A stretch of 15,424 bases of DNA from the NCBI GenBank assembly GCA_964425275.1, contig CAYRLZ010000023.1:1-15424 (forward strand), given 5' to 3'. Position numbers and translations under genes: made by a program. The notes below the pieces were generated by a model. That model was not told the origin of the DNA, did no database searches, and saw nothing but the letters and a program-made list of their open reading frames with translations. The number at the start of each line of letters is the position of its first letter. Positions within the stretch are counted from its first letter, which is position 1. Below are positions 1 through 6,101 of this stretch, one piece after another. This stretch comes from CAYRLZ01 sp964425275 (GTDB taxonomy: Bacteria; Hydrothermota; Tepidihabitantia; Tepidihabitantales; JBDRVQ01).

Positions 1-264
1 GATACAGGGGGTAATATAGGGGGTGATACTCTGGATGATATTGGGGATGTTATAAAGGGCGATATAGCGGGTGATATTGAGAGCGATATCCTGGGTGATA
101 TTGGGGGTATTATAGAGGGTGATATTCCGGATGTTATAGAGAGCGATATCCTGGGTGATATTGAGGGTGATACAGAGAGTGATATAGAGGGCGATATAGA
201 AGGTGATATTGGGGGTGATATTCCGAGCCTAACCGAGAGCCTAATTCCGAAAGGCTACCCGAGC
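1..264. repeat. Degenerate 12-bp tandem array (array 1)
   Basis: About 22 head-to-tail units of exactly 12 bp run from base 1, with no indels. The consensus is close to GATATWNNGRGY. The TA at unit positions 3-4 is almost invariant and is followed by T or C; positions 6-8 vary most (AGG, TGG, AGA, TGA, TCC, CCT); position 9 is nearly always G. The last units (229-264) drift to CTAACCGAGAGC and CTAATTCCGAAA before the array dissolves. The plus strand is purine-rich. One frame stays open through it and into recJ, reading D-I-x-G repeats, but openness follows automatically from a 12-bp unit without stops. The array begins at the window edge, so its full length is unknown. Confidence 0.93.
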
Positions 265-276
265 ATTGCAACCGCC

Positions 277-304
277 TTGACTAATACCATCTTTGCCGTA
301 TTCT
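277..304 (+). promoter_or_regulatory. Putative sigma70 promoter of recJ-pgeF
   Basis: TTGACT (277-282), a 16-bp spacer, and TATTCT (299-304). Only five bases separate the -10 box from the ATG at 310, so the transcript would begin at or next to the start codon. The tandem array ends about 12 bp upstream of the -35 box. Confidence 0.55.
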
Positions 305-309
305 TAGAG

Positions 310-2052
310 ATGGATAGGAATACAACAAACCCACCCCAATGGGTATTCTCTTCACTCCCCCAGGCCGATAAAGAACTGGAAGAATTAAAGAACTTAACTT
401 CTCTCCCTTGGCCAATTCTTATCTTACTGGCCAATCGGGGTCTTCGGCAAAAAGGAGAGATTGAGGAGTTTTTAGAACCTAAACTCTCTAACTTAAAAAA
501 CCCCCTCCTTTTGCCCGATATGGAGAAGGCCTGCCAGCGGATAAAAAGAGCAATCTCCCGAGGTGAAAATATCTTAATCTATGGCGATTATGATGTTGAC
601 GGTATTACCGGAACCGTGTTACTCACTAAGATATTCTCCAAGATTTATCCCCGGGTATCATTTTACCTTCCTTCTCGGGAAAAAGAGGGCTATGGTTTAT
701 CAACGACGGGTATCCTTTATGCTGTCGCTAATGGTATCTCACTGATTATTACGGTTGACTGCGGAACTACTGATTTTTACTCCCTTTCTCTGGCGAAGAG
801 ATTGGGGATTGATGTGATTGTCTGCGACCACCACCAACCAAAGATAGAAAAGAAACAGGAGAAACTCCCTTCGGCCTTTGCCTTAATCAACCCAAAAAGA
901 AGCGCTGCCCAAGAACCAGCCAATCTCTCGGGATGTGGGGTGGCCTTTAAGTTGGCCTGGGCTTTTCTCTCGCTCTTTAATTATGATAAGAGACTTCTTT
1001 TAGAAAACCTTGACTTGGTAGCCTTGGGAACAATCTGCGATATTGTGCCGTTAACCGGTGAAAATCGCATCCTAACAAAGATTGGACTTGAGAGATTGCG
1101 GCGCACGAAAAATATTGGCATCAAGAAACTCTGCGCCGTCGCCGGCATCAGAAAAGAGGATTTAACGAGTTATCATATCGGCTATATCTTAGGACCGAGA
1201 ATCAATGCCACGGGGCGCATCGCTGATGCCACAAAGGCCGCCCGCCTCCTTCTCTCTACGGATGAAGAGGAAGCAGAGATTTTAGCCAGGGAGTTAAATG
1301 AGCATAACCAAAAGCGCCAGATGATTGAGAAGTCAATTCTTGCCGAGGCCGAGCGGATTGTGGAGAAAGAGCGGTTGGATACCAAACCGATAATCGTCTT
1401 AAAAAAGGAAGACTGGCACGAAGGGGTAATTGGGATTGTTGCCCAAAAGTTGCGTGACCGGTTTTATTGCCCGGTAATTTTGATTACGATAAAAGATGGC
1501 CTAGGGAAAGGTTCGGGAAGGAGTATCCCGGGCTTCTCCCTTTATGATGCCTTAATAGAAACCAGTCCCTTGCTTTTGCGCTTCGGTGGACATAAGTATG
1601 CCTGCGGACTGGTCATCCGGGATGAAAAGATAAGTCAATTCGTCTCCGATATTGAAAGATATGCCGAAGGGAAAATCTCCGCCGATTTGCGCGAGCGAAA
1701 GTTATTCATTGATGCCGAGATTACCCTGAAGGATATATCACCCGAACTCTTAGCCCTTTTAAGGAAATTTGAGCCGTTCGGAATGGAAAACCCCTTCCCC
1801 CTCTTTGCTACTACCTCCCTGGAGGTGGTTGGCATCCCCAAGATAGTTGGTAAGAAGCATCTGAAATTTACCGTGCGGGAGAATAAGACAAAGACCTTTG
1901 ATGTCATCGCCTTTGGCCGCGCCGCCGATATCTTGAACTTAAAGTCGGGTAAAGAGAATTGTGTTGATATCGCTTATACCTTTGATGAAGATACCTTCTT
2001 CGGCAAGAAGAAAATAAAAATCTTCTGCCAGGACCTCCGGATAAGAGACTAA
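310..2052 (+). CDS. recJ: Single-stranded-DNA-specific exonuclease RecJ
   Basis: A 580-residue protein of normal RecJ length. RecJ degrades single-stranded DNA 5' to 3' in recombination and mismatch repair, in the cytoplasm, using two metal ions. The DHH domain shows DYDVDG (93-98), VDCG (149-152), CDHH (172-175) and the ALGTICDIVPL segment with Asp244. The DHHA1 domain shows WHEGVIGIVA (369-378), GKGSGRS (399-405) and GGH (426-428). A C-terminal OB-fold-like part begins near EPFGMENP (488-495). I chose the ATG at 310: the frame is open further upstream, but the earlier TTG (277) is the -35 box of the putative promoter and the codons before it lie in the tandem array. No Shine-Dalgarno is visible, which fits a leaderless mRNA. 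The next gene starts 10 nt after the stop. Confidence 0.95.
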   Translation: MDRNTTNPPQWVFSSLPQADKELEELKNLTSLPWPILILLANRGLRQKGEIEEFLEPKLSNLKNPLLLPDMEKACQRIKRAISRGENILIYGDYDVDGITGTVLLTKIFSKIYPRVSFYLPSREKEGYGLSTTGILYAVANGISLIITVDCGTTDFYSLSLAKRLGIDVIVCDHHQPKIEKKQEKLPSAFALINPKRSAAQEPANLSGCGVAFKLAWAFLSLFNYDKRLLLENLDLVALGTICDIVPLTGENRILTKIGLERLRRTKNIGIKKLCAVAGIRKEDLTSYHIGYILGPRINATGRIADATKAARLLLSTDEEEAEILARELNEHNQKRQMIEKSILAEAERIVEKERLDTKPIIVLKKEDWHEGVIGIVAQKLRDRFYCPVILITIKDGLGKGSGRSIPGFSLYDALIETSPLLLRFGGHKYACGLVIRDEKISQFVSDIERYAEGKISADLRERKLFIDAEITLKDISPELLALLRKFEPFGMENPFPLFATTSLEVVGIPKIVGKKHLKFTVRENKTKTFDVIAFGRAADILNLKSGKENCVDIAYTFDEDTFFGKKKIKIFCQDLRIRD

Positions 2053-2062
2053 TTATGTCTTT

Positions 2063-2824
2063 ATGTGGCAGATAAAAGAGAAGGGAGGAGTTAAATATTT
2101 TGAAACGGTATTCAAAAATATCAGGATAATCTTCACCTCCCGCCGGGGTGGGAACTCCGTTGGGCAATACCAAAGCCTTAACCTCTCTTATGATGTGGGC
2201 GATAAGAAAGAGACGGTTGACCAGAATTATGAGAAATTGCGCAAGGTCTTGGGAATTGAGAGGATTTTTACCTTAACCCAAATCCATTCCACTCGGATAG
2301 TCGTTGTGAATAGAGAGCAAGCGGTTGAGCGCAATAACTCGTCCCTTAAAGAGGGTGATGGGCTTATCACTGAAGAGAAAGGTCTCTATCTCGGAATCAA
2401 AGTTGCCGATTGTCTGCCGGTGGCTTTCTTCAATCGTCTTGGAAGCCAAGTCGGGATTTGTCATATCGGCTGGCGGGGAGCGCTGGCTAATTTAGCGGAA
2501 AAGATGGCCGAGCAATTTAGAAAGGGAGAAATATTTTATTCCCTCCTCCCTTCTATCTCCGGCCGGTGTTATGAAGTAGGTGAAGATGTCTTTCGTTCCT
2601 TTAAGGAAAGATACCCAAAATCATTTAAGGAATTCTTCACCCTAAGAGGCGGTAGTTATTTATTGGATTTGCGAAGATTCGTTTCTCTTACCTTAAAGGA
2701 GGTTGGCTTAAAAGAATATCCCACCTTAGAATATTGCTCCCACTGTGAAGAAGAACTCTTTTATTCGAAAAGACGGGATGGGATAACCGGGCGGAATTTA
2801 GCCCTTATTGGTCTTTTGGCTTAA
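2063..2824 (+). CDS. pgeF: Laccase-domain protein, YfiH/PgeF family
   Basis: A full-length (253 aa) member of the DUF152/laccase-domain family. Relatives are reported as zinc- or copper-binding purine-nucleoside-processing enzymes (human LACC1) and, in E. coli, as a peptidoglycan editing factor. The expected metal site is present: His75 in TQIHS, Cys117 in ADCLP and His134 in HIGWRG. Also conserved are RRGGNS (27-32), the SISGRCYEVGEDV stretch (164-176) and the CSHC...FYSKRRDG...GR end (225-244). It lies 10 nt downstream of recJ, so it is probably co-transcribed. A nearby ATG at 2055 is out of frame and closes within a few codons. Its last 20 bp overlap the end of the converging gene on the other strand. 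Substrate in this organism is not shown by the sequence. Confidence 0.92.
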   Translation: MWQIKEKGGVKYFETVFKNIRIIFTSRRGGNSVGQYQSLNLSYDVGDKKETVDQNYEKLRKVLGIERIFTLTQIHSTRIVVVNREQAVERNNSSLKEGDGLITEEKGLYLGIKVADCLPVAFFNRLGSQVGICHIGWRGALANLAEKMAEQFRKGEIFYSLLPSISGRCYEVGEDVFRSFKERYPKSFKEFFTLRGGSYLLDLRRFVSLTLKEVGLKEYPTLEYCSHCEEELFYSKRRDGITGRNLALIGLLA

Positions 2825-3203
2825 TCTTCTCCTCAATAAATCTAATTATCTCTTCTTTTTCCTCAGGCAAAAAGATATGAATCCCCCGGAAATTATCCAG
2901 AAATGACCCCTGGGCAAAGGGCGAAAGGACAACCCCGACCTTGGTTGGGACTATCCTTCTAAAAACCTTCCAGGCTCTTTTCGACCTAAATATCTTTCGG
3001 TCAATAATTATCTCCTCTTCGGTTAAGATATATCTTATCGGAAGGAAATAACTGTTAAGGGTGATAAATAAAAAGAGGAAGGCAAGGATTGTCCAGAAAA
3101 GACCATAAAAGATGAAAAAAAATAAGAGCAAGGCAAAAAGGAAGAGAGAGACGAGTATTGTCTTTTTGGGGTTCTCTTTCGCCTTATGGACTTTCCAGGT
3201 CAA
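2805..3203 (-). CDS. Small membrane protein with PH-like cytoplasmic tail
   Basis: 132 residues. Residues about 15-50 are two closely spaced hydrophobic segments, predicted as a membrane hairpin. The rest is a small beta-rich domain (PIRYILTEEEIIIDRKIF, then a strand with SPFAQGSFLDNFRGIHIF) ending in a helix (EEKEEIIRFIEEKI). This resembles the bacterial PH-like domain of small hypothetical membrane proteins; no function is known to me. The start is TTG; the conserved-looking WKVH segment begins two codons later, so a later start is unlikely. There is no Shine-Dalgarno, and only 16 nt separate it from the tRNA upstream, so it is probably read from the tRNA promoter. It converges on and overlaps pgeF by 20 bp, leaving no room for a separate terminator. 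Confidence 0.8.
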   Translation of the reverse strand: MTWKVHKAKENPKKTILVSLFLFALLLFFFIFYGLFWTILAFLFLFITLNSYFLPIRYILTEEEIIIDRKIFRSKRAWKVFRRIVPTKVGVVLSPFAQGSFLDNFRGIHIFLPEEKEEIIRFIEEKIKPKDQ

Positions 3204-3219
3204 ATAAAGAAAAGACGGA

Positions 3220-3293
3220 TGGGCCCGGGAGGACTCGAACCTCCGACCAGCTGATTATGAGTCAGCTGCTCTAACCAACTGAGCTACGGGCCC
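3220..3293 (-). tRNA. tRNA with CAU anticodon, probably tRNA-Ile2 (lysidine-modified)
   Basis: Complete cloverleaf: acceptor GGGCCCG paired with CGGGCCC, D-arm GCTC/GAGC, anticodon stem GCTGA/TCAGC with loop CTCATAA (anticodon CAT), T-stem GGAGG/CCTCC with loop TTCGAGT, discriminator A. CCA is not encoded. CAU can mean initiator Met, elongator Met or Ile2. The first pair is G-C, so it is not a classic initiator. C4-G69 and C5-G68, which E. coli TilS prefers, are present, and the AGAGCAG...GGTCG.AGGTTCGAGTCC body resembles known Ile2 tRNAs more than elongator Met. I favour Ile(CAU), which reads AUA codons after TilS modifies C34, but elongator Met is not excluded. Confidence 0.95.
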
Positions 3294-3365
3294 AACTAAG
3301 TCATTATACTAATAATCATTTGTCTGTCAATCGGGATTGAGATTTCTAATTGGCTGGGCCCGTAG
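3284..3365. repeat. 11-bp inverted repeat linking tRNA 5' end and glycosyltransferase 3' end
   Basis: CTACGGGCCCA at 3284-3294 (tRNA 5' end, read on the plus strand) is the exact reverse complement of TGGGCCCGTAG at 3355-3365, inside the last codons of the glycosyltransferase gene. The tRNA promoter lies in the loop. Six of the bases (GGGCCC) are self-complementary, so part of the match is cheap. Confidence 0.5.
3303..3330 (-). promoter_or_regulatory. Near-consensus sigma70 promoter of the tRNA gene
   Basis: On the minus strand, TTGACA (3330-3325), a 16-bp spacer, and TATAAT (3308-3303). Both hexamers are perfect. A start about 6-7 nt beyond the -10 box falls at 3297-3296, only three or four bases before the mature tRNA 5' end at 3293. 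It lies between the glycosyltransferase stop and the tRNA. Confidence 0.88.
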
Positions 3366-4926
3366 GTTGGGTCGCCTCCCGGGTCCGGGGATTTAATTTG
3401 AATTCTATGTGCTGCTGAATTGATGAGAAAGATAGAAAGAAAAATCCCAGGGTATAAAGGGAAAGGAATGGCAAAAGCCCAAATTCAAAGTGGCAAAGCG
3501 AATAGATGATGGTAAAGAGGAGGTAGAAGCCCATCCCCATCTCAAGAAAGGTGCAAAAGGAAATGGGCTCTAAATATTTCTTATCTCGCAGACTAACCTT
3601 CCCATCAATTACGGAAAATTTTGGCGTTCGGGTAAATTCGGTCTTTATACCGAAGAGTGCCTCCAGACAGGCCTTGGTATTAAAAATAGAAAGCGAAACA
3701 AATCCACCGATTAAAAGAAAGGCGATGAAAAACCACTTTGCCTTTTTCTCAGCTTTCTTTCCTTCTAACTGATTCGCCCGGTAATAGGCTAAGATGTAAA
3801 GTATCGGAAAGGGTAGGACAAAAATGGTAAAAACCGCCAAGAGGAAAAAATAGAAACTTACGGCCCGATTTTGTACCAAAAGGTAATCAGAAAATTGGGA
3901 GGGATTTAATATTACCTCGGTATATTTTACCTTAGTCATCGTCAGCGGCAAAGAAAGCAGCGAGAGGACGAAAAGGCAAGGGTAGACAAAAGGACAGGTG
4001 AGGTGAGTAAAGGCAAAAAATTTCTTCCCCACCGGGAGAGGGCAGGTCATTACCCGCCGGAAAAGTTTCCTCGCCACTTCAATCCCACCCTTTGTCCAAC
4101 GAAACTGCTGTCTCTTAAATCCATTCACATCAATTGGCAACTCACCGGGACATACCAGATCCGGGATAAAAACTATCCGATAGCCTTTAAGTTGCACCCG
4201 ATAGGAAAGGTCAAGGTCTTCGGTTAAGGTATCATCCTGCCACCCACCGCCTTCCTCAATTGCCGAGCGCCGCCATATCCCACAGGTACCATTAAAGTTT
4301 ATAAAAAGCCCCTTTTGAGATTTTATATCTTGCTCAAATAGAAAATGTTCATCTAAGGCTAACGCCTGTCCCTGGGTAAGAATTGAATAATCACGATTTA
4401 AATGACCCCAGCGGGCCTGGACGGCTGCTACTCGCTTATCGGTAAAATAAGGCAGTGTCCGTTGGAGGAAATCCGGGTTGACAATAAAGTCAGCATCAAA
4501 AATGGCAATAAACTCTCCCTTTGACAACTTTAACCCTTCGGCTAAGGCGCCCGCCTTAAAACCTTTCCGCTCGGTCCGATGAATAAGACTAATGTTAAAC
4601 CCAAGAGAGGAATATTTCTCAATTAGTGAACTAAGAATAAAAGTCGTCTCATCGGTTGAATCATCAAGCACCTGGATTTCATATCTCTCTTTTGGATAAT
4701 TTATTTTGACGACCGAATCTAATAGTCGTTCCACGACATATTTCTCATTGTAAATCGGTAACTGGATGGTAACAAAGGGATAATCTTTGTTGGGTGGGCT
4801 TTCTCTTTTGCGCCCTTTCTTTCGGAGGCGGAGGTAGTAATAGAGGATTAAATAGGCGTGAATTGAATAGAGGGAGAGAATCAAAAGGAAGACTAAATAA
4901 GTAGAAAATAGAAAGGACTCAATCAT
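3346..4926 (-). CDS. Processive family 2 glycosyltransferase (cellulose synthase-like)
   Basis: 526 residues. A membrane segment near 6-30 is followed by a cytoplasmic GT-A domain with the full set of processive GT2 motifs: DDS (88-90), DAD (144-146), TEDLD (235-239) and QQFRW (273-277). Four or more membrane segments follow (about 303-328, 355-382, 398-416, 457-503). The layout matches cellulose synthase catalytic subunits and CslA-like mannan synthases, which polymerise NDP-sugars into a beta-linked glycan and move it through the inner membrane. The sugar cannot be read from the sequence. No PilZ domain is visible. The ATG overlaps the upstream stop as ATGA, so translation is likely coupled. 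It is the last gene of the long minus operon, which suggests a surface polysaccharide linked to the exported proteins encoded before it (inference). Confidence 0.93.
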   Translation of the reverse strand: MIESFLFSTYLVFLLILSLYSIHAYLILYYYLRLRKKGRKRESPPNKDYPFVTIQLPIYNEKYVVERLLDSVVKINYPKERYEIQVLDDSTDETTFILSSLIEKYSSLGFNISLIHRTERKGFKAGALAEGLKLSKGEFIAIFDADFIVNPDFLQRTLPYFTDKRVAAVQARWGHLNRDYSILTQGQALALDEHFLFEQDIKSQKGLFINFNGTCGIWRRSAIEEGGGWQDDTLTEDLDLSYRVQLKGYRIVFIPDLVCPGELPIDVNGFKRQQFRWTKGGIEVARKLFRRVMTCPLPVGKKFFAFTHLTCPFVYPCLFVLSLLSLPLTMTKVKYTEVILNPSQFSDYLLVQNRAVSFYFFLLAVFTIFVLPFPILYILAYYRANQLEGKKAEKKAKWFFIAFLLIGGFVSLSIFNTKACLEALFGIKTEFTRTPKFSVIDGKVSLRDKKYLEPISFCTFLEMGMGFYLLFTIIYSLCHFEFGLLPFLSLYTLGFFFLSFSSIQQHIEFKLNPRTREATQPTGPAN

Positions 4927-6101
4927 AACCGGCGCACCCTTAATATAATAATCGGCTGAGGCAATGGGTCTTTCAATACCGAGAAGACTAATTCTCTTCT
5001 CTTATCCCAAACTTCCATTTTTAAGACTTCAATTTTACCGCCTTCTCCCAATTTGTCAACCGTGAGCGGAAAAAAGATTTTATTATCTATCCCCAAAAGA
5101 AGGTCGGTTTTGATTCCTCCGGTCCGAAGGGATAAGGCCTCGCCTATTGAGTCGGCAAGATGGAAAAAGATTGCATTGCCAACTCGAGTCAAGGGAGCGA
5201 GCGGAAAAGAGCCTTCGGTCTTCCCCAGATAAAGTGAACACCTCCCCAAGGCAAATAAGAGGTCAAGCATCTCATCTTCTATCTCTTCGGCTAAATCTAA
5301 GATGTGCTTCTTTCGCCCCAACTTTAACTCATAGTGAATATTGAGACATTCGAGCCGCTGGCGCAAACAAGCGAAGGTGGTCTCTCTCATCTTTTTGTGC
5401 TCTGGTCCTTGTTTTTCGGGCAAGGCAAATATTATCCTCACCTTTGGTCTAAGGGGTATTTTAATCTTTTTTGGTCTATTATAATTAGAAAATCTAATCC
5501 GGAGGTAGACATCCCTTATCGTATCGCTAACGATTATTTCCCCTACCTTGCCTTTTCGATAAGTGATTTGTCCCTTGGCCGACCCGAGAGATGTTATTGG
5601 GTCAAGAAAAAAAGAATTGGGGGTAAAGAGGGTATCACCGAATTGAGGAAGGGAGGCGGAGAGGATGAGTTCAATAACCCTCATTATATCGCTATCCTCA
5701 CCCCTTAATCTTTTCTCCCATATCTTATTCTTTTTATACTCCCAATCACCTGATGCCAAAAGCCTTAAACTTTTTATTCGGTTGCCACTTAGGTCTTTAA
5801 TCACTCCCTTACGTTCTTCTCGTTTTTCCAATAGATTGACAAATCCTTGAAAGTTCCCTTCCCGATTTAATGGACGAGAGCGAAAGTAATAAGTGAAGGC
5901 AAAAGATTTGTAACTCTTAATTGTATCTAAAACCAAAGCCTCTCCGGGATAAAAGCATATTAGATAGAAAAAAGATATTAGACCTAATAAATGAAACCAC
6001 GGGTGTTCTCCATTCTGCGGAGCCGGGACGTAAGCCCTTCTGTGGTTAAAAGAATAAAATCCAATCAGAACTCTTCTCCTAAGAATAAGTTTATCTTCCA
6101 A
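4923..6101 (-). CDS. Exported protein of unknown function, possible SecD P1-like C-terminal fold
   Basis: I do not recognise this protein. The open frame is 392 codons from a TTG. A hydrophobic stretch at about 37-52 (ending FYPGEA) looks like a signal peptide core, preceded by an unusually long N-region. Residues about 60-200 are beta-rich. Residues about 222-300 contain an acylphosphatase-like pattern (LRQRLECLNIHYELKLGRKK, then ILDLAEEIEDEMLDLLFALG) and residues 340-388 a segment (FPLTVDKLGEGGKIEVL, then LVFSVLKDPLPQPII) that faintly recalls the SecD P1 region; this is a weak structural guess. The start is unsure: TTG at 6101 lies 37 bp inside the upstream gene, while a Shine-Dalgarno-like AGGAGA (6080-6075) precedes only in-frame CTG (6068) or ATT (6065) codons. 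No in-frame ATG lies before the signal-like segment. Downstream it overlaps the glycosyltransferase by 4 bp. Confidence 0.75.
   Translation of the reverse strand: MEDKLILRRRVLIGFYSFNHRRAYVPAPQNGEHPWFHLLGLISFFYLICFYPGEALVLDTIKSYKSFAFTYYFRSRPLNREGNFQGFVNLLEKREERKGVIKDLSGNRIKSLRLLASGDWEYKKNKIWEKRLRGEDSDIMRVIELILSASLPQFGDTLFTPNSFFLDPITSLGSAKGQITYRKGKVGEIIVSDTIRDVYLRIRFSNYNRPKKIKIPLRPKVRIIFALPEKQGPEHKKMRETTFACLRQRLECLNIHYELKLGRKKHILDLAEEIEDEMLDLLFALGRCSLYLGKTEGSFPLAPLTRVGNAIFFHLADSIGEALSLRTGGIKTDLLLGIDNKIFFPLTVDKLGEGGKIEVLKMEVWDKRRELVFSVLKDPLPQPIIILRVRRL

Noticed and set aside
1..264. CRISPR array
   Set aside because: Units are 12 bp with a core of about 5 bp and no 20-40 bp spacers; no cas genes are present.
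1..309. N-terminal extension of RecJ containing D-I-x-G repeats
   Set aside because: The frame is open, but RecJ is already full length from ATG 310, a promoter lies at 277-304, and repeat DNA of 12-bp period stays open automatically.
3220..3293. Initiator tRNA-fMet
   Set aside because: The acceptor has a G1-C72 pair and the anticodon stem lacks the three G-C pairs typical of initiators.
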